In this document: positions 9,211 through 16,822 of the stretch, piece by piece | How the letters are laid out: every line of letters starts with the position of its first letter | Position numbering within the stretch: the first letter of the stretch is position 1 | From: an archaeon | GTDB lineage: Archaea > Nanobdellota > Nanobdellia > Pacearchaeales > GW2011-AR1 | DNA: 23,610 nt | Direction: 5' to 3' | Assembly: GCA_030699005.1 (NCBI GenBank) | Contig: JAUYLQ010000001.1 | Span: 1 to 23,610, forward strand | Position numbers and translations under genes: made by a program | Notes under the pieces: generated by a model | Database searches by the model: none | The model's input: only the letters and a program-made list of their open reading frames with translations | What the model was told of the DNA's origin: nothing

Positions 9211-9810
9211 ATGGCAATTGCAAAAAGAAAAAAAAGATTCTTCAATGTTGAAATGCCTTTGATAAGGAAAGAAACTCAGCTTCAGGCTTATGAAGTAAAA
9301 GAGCTGGGAAACAGATTTATCAAATACGATTTGACAAGAATCTTGAAAGGAAAGTCTGCCATTTTAACTTTTAAAACACGGGTGGATGGTGATGAAGTCC
9401 ATGTTCTTCCGATGGAAATTAGGATTTTGCCATATTACTTGAGAAGAATGGTTAGGCGTGGAACAAATTATGTTGAAGATTCTTTTTCAACAGAAGGGAA
9501 ATTTTCTCAAGTGAGAATAAAGCCATTTTTAGTCACAAGAAGGAAAGTTTCAAGGGCTGTAAGAAAGGCTATTAGAAATAAAGCAAAGGAAGAGCTTGTA
9601 TCCTGGGCAAAAGATTTGACAGATGAAAAAATGTTTGACGAAGTTATGAAAGGTAAAATTCAAAAGGAACTTTCACTCAAACTCAAAAAAATTTATCCTT
9701 TATCGCTTTGCGAAATAAGAGTTTTGAAGGTTGAAAAAGAGATAGTTCCTGCAAAACAAAAAGCTTCAGAAAAAGAAAAAACTCTAGAAACAGAAGAGAA
9801 GAAAGGGTAA
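9211..9810 (+). CDS. rps3ae: Ribosomal protein eS1 (S3Ae)
   Basis: This small-subunit protein, 199 residues, has the family features: a basic N-terminus (M-A-I-A-K-R-K-K-R-F-F), the central L-P-Y-Y-L-R-R-M-V-R-R-G block, and a Val-Arg-Lys-Ala-Ile-Arg basic stretch. The C-terminal 25 residues are a Lys/Glu-rich tail. The ATG follows the eL42 stop after a single A, so it must be translated from the same message. No Shine-Dalgarno-like sequence is obvious just upstream, so re-initiation after eL42 is likely. Confidence 0.95.
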   Translation: MAIAKRKKRFFNVEMPLIRKETQLQAYEVKELGNRFIKYDLTRILKGKSAILTFKTRVDGDEVHVLPMEIRILPYYLRRMVRRGTNYVEDSFSTEGKFSQVRIKPFLVTRRKVSRAVRKAIRNKAKEELVSWAKDLTDEKMFDEVMKGKIQKELSLKLKKIYPLSLCEIRVLKVEKEIVPAKQKASEKEKTLETEEKKG

Positions 9811-9922
9811 GAAATTATTTAAAATTTATTTTGAACAATAGAGAGTATGGGAATAATATGTGAAATTAACCTCTCATTTACTATCGTAATATTTAAAAGC
9901 AATTTTTATTTTGATAATTTAT

Positions 9923-9994
9923 GCCTGCATAGCTCAGTGGTAGAGCAACTCACTTGTAATGAGTAGGTCGGGAGTTCAACTCTCTCTGCAGGCT
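9923..9994 (+). tRNA. tRNA-Thr (anticodon TGT)
   Basis: A full cloverleaf can be folded: acceptor GCCTGCA/TGCAGGC, D arm GCTC/GAGC, anticodon arm ACTCA-CTTGTAA-TGAGT with TGT at 9955-9957, and T arm GGGAG-TTCAACT-CTCTC with one G-T pair. The discriminator base is T, as usual for archaeal tRNA-Thr. CCA is not encoded. No intron is present. An AT-rich TTTAAAAG box lies about 27 bases upstream. Confidence 0.95.
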
Positions 9995-10022
9995 TATTCT
10001 ATTTAAAATTAAATGGGGTTAT

Positions 10023-10346
10023 TCATTTAAATTTAACAGCAGTTCCGTAAACTAAAATTTCTGAAGTATTCTGCATTACAGTAGAGCTTGCAAATCTTAA
10101 TCCTACTACCGCGTTGGCACCCAATTTAATTGCTTCATTAATCATTCTGTTATATGCTTCGTCTCTTGATTGATTAACCATCTCGGTATAAGTTTTAACT
10201 TCCCCTCCAACCAGGTTCTTAAATGCAGCACCTATGTCACGCCCAATGTTCCTTGATCTGACGGTGTTTCCCCTTACAATACCCAAAACTTCTGCAATCT
10301 TTTTCCCTGGAACATCGAAAGTTGTTGTTGCAATTATTTCTTTCAT
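10023..10346 (-). CDS. YbjQ/UPF0145 family protein
   Basis: The 107-residue product matches the YbjQ (DUF74, UPF0145) family across its length: N-terminal T-T-T-F-D-V-P-G, then the strongly conserved G-I-V-R-G-N-T-V-R-S motif, G-G-E-V-K-T-Y-T, an A-x-x-R-M family helix, and G-A-N-A-V-V-G-L-R-F. The fold forms oligomeric beta barrels; a heavy-metal-binding role has been proposed for the family but is not settled. Its ATG overlaps the stop of the upstream small membrane protein (ATGA), and the pair ends the thioredoxin operon. It converges on the tRNA-Thr gene. Confidence 0.9.
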   Translation of the reverse strand: MKEIIATTTFDVPGKKIAEVLGIVRGNTVRSRNIGRDIGAAFKNLVGGEVKTYTEMVNQSRDEAYNRMINEAIKLGANAVVGLRFASSTVMQNTSEILVYGTAVKFK

Positions 10347-10540
10347 TTTTTAATCTTTTTTCCTCCTTTTTTATATTTTAATTCCTCAATTTTATCCTCT
10401 CTTCGGTTTAAGAGGATCACAATTCCTATAATAAAAATCGGAATCCCGTAAATTAATATAAAATATTCCCATATAAATGAAGCTATGATTAAAGCTATTC
10501 CAAAGATAGTTACAGAGATGCCAGAATAAATTCTTTTCAT
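10343..10540 (-). CDS. Small two-helix membrane protein, 65 aa
   Basis: Two hydrophobic segments occupy about residues 8-44 with a short turn, followed by a highly charged, lysine-rich tail (about 48-65) that should lie in the cytoplasm. The gene begins 31 bases after the winged-HTH gene and overlaps the YbjQ-like gene by ATGA. No family is recognised. The coupling to the YbjQ-like protein suggests that the two act together, perhaps with this one as membrane anchor; that is inference. Confidence 0.7.
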   Translation of the reverse strand: MKRIYSGISVTIFGIALIIASFIWEYFILIYGIPIFIIGIVILLNRREDKIEELKYKKGGKKIKK

Positions 10541-10571
10541 ATAGGCTTAAGGTTATGTAAATTAATAAATC

Positions 10572-10916
10572 TTACCAGTCAGAAAGTTTTTTCTTGAGTG
10601 TCGATATCCAGTTATCAACTGTTTCCGAAACAACTTTCCTTACATTGTCTTTATCCTTAATTTTATATAAAAAAACATATCCCCCGACTGATTGGTTTAT
10701 CTGTGACCTTGAAACAAGATTTTTTTCATGGAGTTTTTTTATTGACCTTTGAATTGTCGACTTGTCAAGTTTTAACCTTTTTGAAAGTTCTTCAGTTGTA
10801 AATTTAGTGTCGTTCTCTGCAAGAAATTTTAAAAGTTTGTACTCAGACTTCGCTAACCCGAGAACGCATTTTATCACTTCATCCAGGTCAAATTTTTTAC
10901 ATGCAAAGTCTATCAT
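10572..10916 (-). CDS. Winged-HTH transcriptional regulator (TrmB/MarR-like), 114 aa
   Basis: Residues about 22-90 form a winged helix-turn-helix: A-K-S-E-Y-K-L-L-K-F-L, then T-T-E-E-L-S-K-R-L, the recognition helix D-K-S-T-I-Q-R-S-I-K-K-L, and a wing ending G-G-Y-V-F-L-Y-K-I. The N-terminus has two cysteines (6 and 17), which could sense redox state. The C-terminal helix probably dimerises. It starts 8 bases after the thioredoxin stop, so it shares that transcript and may control it. The target is unknown; MarR, TrmB and ArsR subfamilies cannot be separated by eye. Confidence 0.85.
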   Translation of the reverse strand: MIDFACKKFDLDEVIKCVLGLAKSEYKLLKFLAENDTKFTTEELSKRLKLDKSTIQRSIKKLHEKNLVSRSQINQSVGGYVFLYKIKDKDNVRKVVSETVDNWISTLKKKLSDW

Positions 10917-10924
10917 TATGAAAA

Positions 10925-11365
10925 TTAAATTTTTTTGAGTATTTCATTAATCTTTGATTTTAACTGTTCTTCACCCATATATCCCACAATTCTTCCAATT
11001 TCTTCACCGTCTTTAACTATAACTAAAGAGGGGATTCCCCGAATTTCAAATTGCATAGCTAAAATTTCCTCATTTTCAGTGTTAAGCCTTTTGAAATCAA
11101 GTTTTCCTTCATATTCCTCGCTGATTTTGTTATATGCCGGTTTTAGCATTTTACATGGTCCGCACCAGTCTGCATAAAAATCTATAATAACTGGATTTTT
11201 TGATTCAAGAACTTCCTCTTTGAAATTCCCCATGTTTAAGTCTTTTACTGTCATTTTTTGTTTTTCTGTTTTAATTACTGCATTAAATTTACAGTACTTT
11301 ATAAATTCTGCTGAGAACTGAAAAATAGTTTGTGATTTTTGCAGAACTTTTACTTTTTGACCCAT
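10925..11365 (-). CDS. Thioredoxin
   Basis: A thioredoxin domain with active site W-C-G-P-C (residues 67-71, cysteines 68 and 71), preceded by V-I-I-D-F-Y-A-D, and with the cis-proline segment G-I-P-S-L-V-I-V. It should act as a cytoplasmic dithiol reductant or electron donor. The frame allows 146 residues from 11365, but the first 37 form an unusual extension. An internal ATG at 11254 would give a normal 109-residue thioredoxin, and a TTTATAAAG box lies about 48 bases before it; a TTTAAATA box also sits about 29 bases before 11365. The start is therefore undecided. It heads an operon with a winged-HTH regulator, a small membrane protein and a YbjQ-like protein. Confidence 0.92.
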   Translation of the reverse strand: MGQKVKVLQKSQTIFQFSAEFIKYCKFNAVIKTEKQKMTVKDLNMGNFKEEVLESKNPVIIDFYADWCGPCKMLKPAYNKISEEYEGKLDFKRLNTENEEILAMQFEIRGIPSLVIVKDGEEIGRIVGYMGEEQLKSKINEILKKI

Positions 11366-11475
11366 GAAAAAATATAATAAATATTTTATTTAAAAGAGTG
11401 TGGTCTAAAAATAACAACACTCCCATTTGATAAACTTTCCTAAAAACTTATATTTGATAAAACTTTACTGAAAAA

Positions 11476-12033
11476 TCAATTTTCCATGCTCTCAGCAATT
11501 TTGTCAGAAAGAAAGATTTGAGCTACACTTTTTGGAAGGTTTGAAAACTGCCCTGCACTGTAAGGCCCGAACTTTTCTCCTTCGGGAGATTTAAACTCAT
11601 TGACATTTTCCAGGAATACAACAAAGACATTTTCTTTTGTTTCTTCATCTTTTCCGCCTGTAAGCATGTTTCCAAGTTTTTTGTCTAAAAATTCAATTGA
11701 TTTCATAAGTTCTTCAAACAGCTCTTTTTCAATTAAAAGCATATTATTAAAATCCTGCTTTGAAATGCCGGTTTCGCTTGCAATCAAAACGAGATTCATA
11801 ATTTTTTTCCTTCTTCTTCTCAAAAGCTCATGAAACAGGGTAACAGCATTTTCAAGCTGCTTTTTAGTCTTAATAAGAACATCAGAAAAAATAGTTTCCT
11901 CTTTTGAAGCAGCAGATTTTTTTTCTTCAAGATATTTTGAAACTTCCTTTACAAAATTTTTTGGAATTGGCTGAAGTTTTTCTGAGTACCTTTCTTTTTT
12001 GGCCGACTCATAAATGTCTTTGTAGGTAATCAT
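11476..12033 (-). CDS. GINS complex subunit (Gins51/Gins15-type), DNA replication
   Basis: The 185-residue product resembles the archaeal GINS subunit of the Gins15/Gins51 type: M-I-T-Y-K-D-I-Y-E N-terminus, Q-P-I-P-K-N-F at 22-28, then long helices with I-K-T-K-K-Q-L-E-N-A and L-L-R-R-R-R-K-K-I-M-N-L, and a small C-terminal beta domain from about residue 135. GINS joins MCM helicase and Cdc45/GAN at the replication fork. In many DPANN archaea a single GINS gene may form a homotetramer; no second subunit is seen here. A CATATTAAAAG box lies about 27 bases upstream of the start, so it is probably transcribed alone and leaderless. Confidence 0.85.
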   Translation of the reverse strand: MITYKDIYESAKKERYSEKLQPIPKNFVKEVSKYLEEKKSAASKEETIFSDVLIKTKKQLENAVTLFHELLRRRRKKIMNLVLIASETGISKQDFNNMLLIEKELFEELMKSIEFLDKKLGNMLTGGKDEETKENVFVVFLENVNEFKSPEGEKFGPYSAGQFSNLPKSVAQIFLSDKIAESMEN

Positions 12034-12099
12034 GTTTATAAAAAAGAAAGTTTTCTTTTAATATGTTCCTGTACTACTTAAAAATTATTTCAAACTTCT

Positions 12100-12762
12100 T
12101 TAAACCTTATAGACAAAAACTTTATCATAGGGAATAATCCATTCTGTTGCCTTTTCCCTGGAAGAATTTTCCATTATTTTCCTGAAAAGTCTAATTGAAT
12201 TGCCATGTGCAGATATTGCAACGTTGACTTTATTTTTTTTCACGTATTTTTTAAGCCAGGCTATAAAAGATTTTACCCTTTTTTCAACATCAAGAAAGGA
12301 TTCTCCTCCGGGAACTTTAACATTATATCCTCTGTGGATTGCATCATATTCTTTTTCCCCAAGAAATTTTTCAACTTTCCTTTTTAATTTAGGATTAAGG
12401 TTCTCAATTGCATCCCCCTCAAGCCTTAAGTCATAAGCCTCTCTCCCTATTTTTTTTATGAACGATTTATGAGTTTCCCCTTCTAAAATTCCATAGCCCC
12501 TTTCGATTACCCGGTTATCAATTAAAATTTTTTTGCACTCCGGATGATATTTTAAAACGTAATTCAATGTTTCTTTTGATCTTGAAAGAGACGTTCTTAT
12601 TGCAACCTGAAACTTTTTGTCTTTTAGTTTTTTGGCTATCCTTTTAGAATCCAGTCTCCCTCGAATAACCAGGTGCGCATCTTTCCAGCCAGTAAACTTC
12701 TCCTTAACATTGAAATCAGTTCTGCCGTGGCGAAAAAGATAAATATTGAACCTCTTTTTCAT
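12100..12762 (-). CDS. Histidine phosphatase family, 2,3-bisphosphoglycerate-dependent phosphoglycerate mutase-like
   Basis: The 220-residue enzyme has the catalytic R-H-G at residues 11-13 (His12 would be phosphorylated), F-T-G-W at about 23-26, E-R-G-Y-G-I-L-E-G around Glu87, P-G-G-E-S, and the second histidine in S-A-H-G-N-S (His186). The E-R-x-Y-G and P-G-G-E-S motifs are those of true cofactor-dependent phosphoglycerate mutases rather than general phosphatases, so interconversion of 3- and 2-phosphoglycerate in glycolysis is likely. Family members are usually 230-250 residues; this one is slightly short in the substrate-lid region. Most archaea use the unrelated cofactor-independent enzyme. 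A GATTATAAAA box lies about 24 bases upstream of the start. Confidence 0.85.
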   Translation of the reverse strand: MKKRFNIYLFRHGRTDFNVKEKFTGWKDAHLVIRGRLDSKRIAKKLKDKKFQVAIRTSLSRSKETLNYVLKYHPECKKILIDNRVIERGYGILEGETHKSFIKKIGREAYDLRLEGDAIENLNPKLKRKVEKFLGEKEYDAIHRGYNVKVPGGESFLDVEKRVKSFIAWLKKYVKKNKVNVAISAHGNSIRLFRKIMENSSREKATEWIIPYDKVFVYKV

Positions 12763-12796
12763 CTTTCAAACAAGCTTAGCGGTTTTATAATCCTTA

Positions 12797-14101
12797 CTAA
12801 AGAAGAAACAATGTGAGGGCTCCGATTAACAGGATAATTGCGAAAATTCCCGCAATAACCTTTCCGTATTTTTTATCCCCCACAAAAAGAGCAATTCCCA
12901 TTTTTACAAAGGTGTTTGAAATTGAGGCAAGGATTATGGAAGCTGATGCTGTAATCCTCGTTATTTCCCCGCTTTTAGAAAGGCTCGACATTGAAAGGAC
13001 TATTGCATCAACATCAACAAGACCCGACAAAATGCTTGCACCGTAAATACCGTATTGTCCCAATAAAATTTGACCGATTCTTGAAATTAAAAGAGCAAGC
13101 AAAAAGAATCCCCCGAATTTTAAGGCTGGAACAATTGCAAATGGCTGTTCAAATTTAATTTCTTTTGCCTGTTTTTTTGTTTCTTTTTTTCTTATGAAAT
13201 AAAGTGAAGAAAGAATCCCAAGACTGAACATTACAATCATAGGCAAAAAAATAATCGGGAGTAGTGAACTGTTAACGACTGCAACCTCAAAAATTACACG
13301 GATAAACATTATCGACATTGCAATAATTGTTGCAAGAATGTAAGGAGAAACTTTTTTTTGACCTTTACTCTCTTCTGACATTGAAAGAGTGACGGCGGTT
13401 GAAGATACAAGGCCGCCTATTACCCCAAGAATTCCATGACCTTTTTTTGGACCCGTAATTTTAACAAGAAAATATCCGAAAAAGCTTATTCCAGTTACAA
13501 GAATGACCATGAGCCAGATATCATGGAAATTGAAAATGTTAAGTTTGGAAAGGAAATCGGAACTAAGTCCAAAATTCAAAAGAAGTTCTCTCAAGCCAGG
13601 AACATCTGTTGGAGAATAGTTTCTGTTTGGAAGTATTGGCAGAATGACCAGAGAAATTAATGCAAATTTAATTACTGCAAAAATTTCTTTTTTGTCAAGT
13701 TTTTTTACAAGACCATGAAGTTTATTTTTAAACGCAAGAAATGCTGTAACTAAAATCCCAAAAATTGTTGCAAGTTCAACATTGCCGGTTGTGCACATAA
13801 CCCCGATAATATAAGCCATTATTGCTGCAATTTCTGTAAGTATTGTAGTTCCTTTAAACCTTAAATAAGTTATTACATAAGACAAAAATGCAAGAACAAT
13901 TATCGAAATAAATCCAAGAACAACGACAAGAGAGTTAAAGTTTCCTCCGAGAAAACCAAGTATCGCTCCGAAAAAGGTGATTAAAATGAAGGTCCTTATT
14001 CCTGCAAACCGGTGAATATGCTCTTTTTGCTGGCTGAATTCTCTTTGCAGCCCTATTAGAGCCCCAAGAAAAATTGCAATCCCAAAAAGCAGGATTTCCA
14101 T
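12797..14101 (-). CDS. MgtC/DUF4010 family integral membrane protein
   Basis: The 434-residue protein has a MgtC-like N-terminal half with the motif L-G-A-L-I-G-L-Q-R-E at about 12-21 and F-A-G-I-R-T-F at 32-38, then a DUF4010-type half with G-G-L-V-S-S-T-A-V-T-L-S-M and, near the end, S-G-L-V-D-V-D-A-I-V-L-S. I count about 12 hydrophobic segments. MgtC proteins are linked to magnesium and phosphate homeostasis in bacteria, but the transport activity of this two-part form is not established. It starts at 14101 and is divergent from ftsY across a 50-base gap with one shared TATA-like box, so it is probably leaderless. Confidence 0.9.
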   Translation of the reverse strand: MEILLFGIAIFLGALIGLQREFSQQKEHIHRFAGIRTFILITFFGAILGFLGGNFNSLVVVLGFISIIVLAFLSYVITYLRFKGTTILTEIAAIMAYIIGVMCTTGNVELATIFGILVTAFLAFKNKLHGLVKKLDKKEIFAVIKFALISLVILPILPNRNYSPTDVPGLRELLLNFGLSSDFLSKLNIFNFHDIWLMVILVTGISFFGYFLVKITGPKKGHGILGVIGGLVSSTAVTLSMSEESKGQKKVSPYILATIIAMSIMFIRVIFEVAVVNSSLLPIIFLPMIVMFSLGILSSLYFIRKKETKKQAKEIKFEQPFAIVPALKFGGFFLLALLISRIGQILLGQYGIYGASILSGLVDVDAIVLSMSSLSKSGEITRITASASIILASISNTFVKMGIALFVGDKKYGKVIAGIFAIILLIGALTLFLL

Positions 14102-14121
14102 ATTTCTTATTAAGAAAAAAA

Positions 14122-14132
14122 CTATTTAAACG
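14122..14132. promoter_or_regulatory. Single bidirectional TATA-like box between the DUF4010 gene and ftsY
   Basis: The 50-base gap holds one good box, CTATTTAAACG, whose TTTAAA core is self-complementary. Its centre at about 14127 lies 25 bases before the ftsY ATG (14152) and 26 bases from the DUF4010 start (14101). One TBP-binding site could thus serve both genes, each leaderless. Confidence 0.5.
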
Positions 14133-14151
14133 TTTACACTTTTGTTTTTGT

Positions 14152-15321
14152 ATGTTCGGCAAACTAAAGGACAAGCTAAAATCATGGATTGGAAAAGTTT
14201 CAGAAATTGAGAAAGAGAAAGAAGAACTTTTAAAAGAAACGAGGGTTGAGAAGACCTCAAAAGAAAAAAAGAAAGAACTAAAGAAGGAAAAGAAAAAGGA
14301 AGAAAAAAGAAAAGAAGAAATAAAGCCCATAGAAGACCACGAGTATATCGAACCCGAAAAAAAGGTTTTTGACAAAACTGAGAGGGAAGTCGGGAAGAAA
14401 ATTTCTGAAGATATAGAAAAAGAATCAAAAGAGATAGAAAAGGAAGAGAAAAAATCCTTTTTCAAGCACCTCTTCTCAGGCAAAAAGATGATTTCTTCAG
14501 AAGATTTTCAGGAGTATTCTGAAGATTTGGAAATGATTCTTGTCGAGAATAATGTTGCACTCTCCATTTCTGAAAAAATAATTTATGAATTAAAGGAAAA
14601 AATTGTGGGTAAGGACCTGAACAAAAATGAGATTGGTTCAATAATAAAGAAAAGTTTGAAGGAAACAATATCCCAGGTTTTGGTAACCCCTTTCGACCTT
14701 GTAAAAGAAATTGAAGAGAAAAAGTCTCCTTATGTAATTTTGTTTTGTGGTGTAAATGGGGCGGGAAAAACCACCACAATTGCAAAGTTTGCAAGTCTTT
14801 TAAAGTCAAAAAAAATTTCATCAGTTTTGGGAGCAGGAGACACTTTCAGAGCCGCTTCAATTGAGCAGTTAAAAAACCATGGAGACAAGCTCGGAATAAA
14901 TGTGATTAGTCATGAGTACGGAAGTGACCCGGCTTCAGTAGGTTTTGATGCAATAAAATATGCCGAAAAAAACAAAATAAAAGCGGTTTTAATTGACACC
15001 GCCGGAAGAATGCACACAGCAAAAAACCTGCTAAGAGAAATGGAAAAAATAAAAAGAGTTTGCAAGCCCGACAGAGTAATTTTTCTTGGGGAATCAATAA
15101 CAGGAAATGATTCGGTGGACCAGGTTAAAGCTTTTAATGAAGCAATTGGAATAGACGGGATAATTTTAAGCAAGGCTGACATTGATGAAAAAGGCGGAAC
15201 CGCACTAAGTGTCGGTTACATAACAAAGAAACCGATACTTTACCTCGGGACAGGCCAGGAATACAAGGACCTTGAAAAGTTTGATAAAGAAAAGTTTATT
15301 GAAAAGTTGGGGTTGGATTAA
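14152..15321 (+). CDS. ftsY: SRP receptor FtsY (SR-alpha homologue)
   Basis: FtsY is the GTPase receptor that docks SRP-ribosome complexes at the membrane. The start chosen is 14152 (M-F-G-K-L-K), since the upstream in-frame sequence lies within the promoter and the TATA-like box is 25 bases before it. Residues about 15-105 form a very Lys/Glu-rich linker, then the N and G domains follow. G1 is G-V-N-G-A-G-K-T-T-T (200-209), D-T-A-G-R is at 282-286, and the nucleotide-specificity motif reads S-K-A-D (340-343) instead of the common T-K-x-D. The C-terminus has the expected Y-L-G-T-G-Q and F-I-E-K-L-G-L-D. SRP54 follows 90 bases later. Confidence 0.97.
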   Translation: MFGKLKDKLKSWIGKVSEIEKEKEELLKETRVEKTSKEKKKELKKEKKKEEKRKEEIKPIEDHEYIEPEKKVFDKTEREVGKKISEDIEKESKEIEKEEKKSFFKHLFSGKKMISSEDFQEYSEDLEMILVENNVALSISEKIIYELKEKIVGKDLNKNEIGSIIKKSLKETISQVLVTPFDLVKEIEEKKSPYVILFCGVNGAGKTTTIAKFASLLKSKKISSVLGAGDTFRAASIEQLKNHGDKLGINVISHEYGSDPASVGFDAIKYAEKNKIKAVLIDTAGRMHTAKNLLREMEKIKRVCKPDRVIFLGESITGNDSVDQVKAFNEAIGIDGIILSKADIDEKGGTALSVGYITKKPILYLGTGQEYKDLEKFDKEKFIEKLGLD

Positions 15322-15380
15322 TTGATTGCTATTAATCCATTCTGTCACTGATTTTGCTTTAGAAATTGATAAACCCAAAA

Positions 15381-15390
15381 CCTTAATAAT
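15381..15390 (+). promoter_or_regulatory. TATA-like box for srp54
   Basis: CCTTAATAAT is centred about 26 bases before the srp54 ATG at 15412, so srp54 has its own leaderless promoter although it follows ftsY on the same strand. Confidence 0.5.
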
Positions 15391-15411
15391 TATCTAATCA
15401 CTTCTAAAAAC

Positions 15412-16779
15412 ATGTTAGAAAAACTGGGGGAAGCCCTTAAAAAAACAACAGATAAAATCTCAAATGCAATATTTCTGGACAAGAATTTAGTGGAGCAAAT
15501 CGTTAGGGAGCTTCAAAGGGCTTTAATTGAAGCAGATGTAAGCATAATTTTGGTTAAAGAACTCTCTGAAAAAATAAGAAAAGTTGCATTTGATGAGAGA
15601 GTAAAGGGCATTGAAAAAAAAGAGCACTTGATTAAAACTCTTCATGATGAACTTGTAAAAATTTTAGGGGAGGAAAAGGAGCTTATCCTGAAAGAGAAAA
15701 AGCAGACAAAAATTATGCTTGTTGGGTTGTATGCGTCAGGTAAAACAACAACCGTTGCAAAACTTGGAAACTATTTTCAAAAGAGGGGAAAAAAGATTGC
15801 ACTTGTAGGGCTTGACGTGTGGAGACCGGCAGCAAAGGAACAGCTTATTCAGCTAGGAGAAAAAAATAATCTTCACGTTTTTACAGACCTTAAGGAAAGT
15901 GACCCCGTTAAAATATGGAAGAAAAATAAAAAAGAACTTGAAAAATATGATTTAGTTGTCATTGATACTGCAGGAAGGCACGACCTGGATAAGGAATTAG
16001 TTAAAGAGATAGAAGTTTTAAATAAAGAGATAAAACCTGATGAAACAATTTTAGTTATGCCGGGGGATATAGGGCAAGCTGCAAAAAACCAGGCGGAAAA
16101 GTTTTCTAAGTCTTTAACGGTCACCGGCGTGATAATTACAAGAATGGACTCGACTGCAAAAGGTGGAGGCGCTCTGAGTGCATGTGCTGAAACCAAGTCG
16201 GGGGTTTACTTCATAACAACGGGTGAAAAGATTAATGATATCGAGGGATTTAACCCTGAATCCTTTTTGTCCCGTCTTCTTGGAATGGGGGATTTGCATT
16301 CTTTAATTGAAAAAGTTAGGTCTGTGACGGATGAAAAAAGTCAAAAGAAAATTGAGGAGCGGTTAACTGAAGGAAATTTAACTTTGGATGATGTTGTTGA
16401 ACAGGTAAAATCTATGAATTCACTTGGCGGTTTTGATAAAATAAAGTCGATGGTTCCAGGACTGGGAAACGCAAAAATTCCGGAGGGGGCTCTAGAGAAT
16501 CAGCAAAAGAAAGTCGAAAAGTGGGAGCACATTCTGAAATCAATGACCAAAAGTGAAAGAGAAAACCCAGAACTTATAAAAAAAGAAACAAAAAGGCTAG
16601 GAAGAATTGCAGATGGAGCAGGAGTTAAAACTTCTGAAGTAAGAAGTCTTCTTAAGCAATATGACATGCTTCAAACTATGGTAAAGGATTCTTCTGACTT
16701 TGACATGTCTAAAGGGGTAAACCCCAGGCAACTTCAAAAGCTCATGAAGAAATTCGGAAAGAAAAGAATGAAGTTTTAA
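15412..16779 (+). CDS. srp54: Signal recognition particle protein SRP54
   Basis: SRP54 binds signal peptides and SRP RNA and pairs with FtsY in a GTP-controlled complex. The 455-residue protein has an N domain, then G1 G-L-Y-A-S-G-K-T-T-T (105-114), D-T-A-G-R-H (185-190), T-R-M-D (243-246), and the G-G-G-A-L-S and L-L-G-M-G-D-L (289-295) motifs closing the G domain. The M domain holds M-V-P-G-L-G (347-352) and the RNA-binding helix-loop-helix K-R-L-G-R-I-A-D-G-A-G. Oddities are the Y-A in a P-loop that usually reads G-L-Q-G-S-G-K, Arg in place of Lys in T-K-x-D, and D-G-A-G where G-S-G is usual. The SRP RNA gene was not seen in this window. Confidence 0.97.
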   Translation: MLEKLGEALKKTTDKISNAIFLDKNLVEQIVRELQRALIEADVSIILVKELSEKIRKVAFDERVKGIEKKEHLIKTLHDELVKILGEEKELILKEKKQTKIMLVGLYASGKTTTVAKLGNYFQKRGKKIALVGLDVWRPAAKEQLIQLGEKNNLHVFTDLKESDPVKIWKKNKKELEKYDLVVIDTAGRHDLDKELVKEIEVLNKEIKPDETILVMPGDIGQAAKNQAEKFSKSLTVTGVIITRMDSTAKGGGALSACAETKSGVYFITTGEKINDIEGFNPESFLSRLLGMGDLHSLIEKVRSVTDEKSQKKIEERLTEGNLTLDDVVEQVKSMNSLGGFDKIKSMVPGLGNAKIPEGALENQQKKVEKWEHILKSMTKSERENPELIKKETKRLGRIADGAGVKTSEVRSLLKQYDMLQTMVKDSSDFDMSKGVNPRQLQKLMKKFGKKRMKF

Positions 16780-16780
16780 A

Positions 16781-16798
16781 CTTTTTAATTAATTTTTT
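16781..16798 (+). terminator. T-rich transcription end after srp54
   Basis: Two T-runs (CTTTTT and ATTTTTT) follow the srp54 stop within 20 bases, with no strong hairpin; this is the kind of signal at which archaeal RNA polymerase stops. It separates srp54 from the VOC cassette. Confidence 0.35.
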
Positions 16799-16822
16799 GC
16801 AGTCTATTTCTCTACAACTCAA

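Noticed and set aside
14074..14151. A longer N-terminus for FtsY from the ATG at 14074
   Set aside because: It would run through the DUF4010 start region and the promoter; the TATA-like box and the normal FtsY beginning favour 14152.
13935..14483. A 182-residue minus-strand frame with long Ser/Phe runs overlapping the ftsY start
   Set aside because: It is antisense to the Lys/Glu-rich FtsY linker, which produces Ser/Phe runs in the opposite strand, and it also covers the shared promoter and the DUF4010 start.
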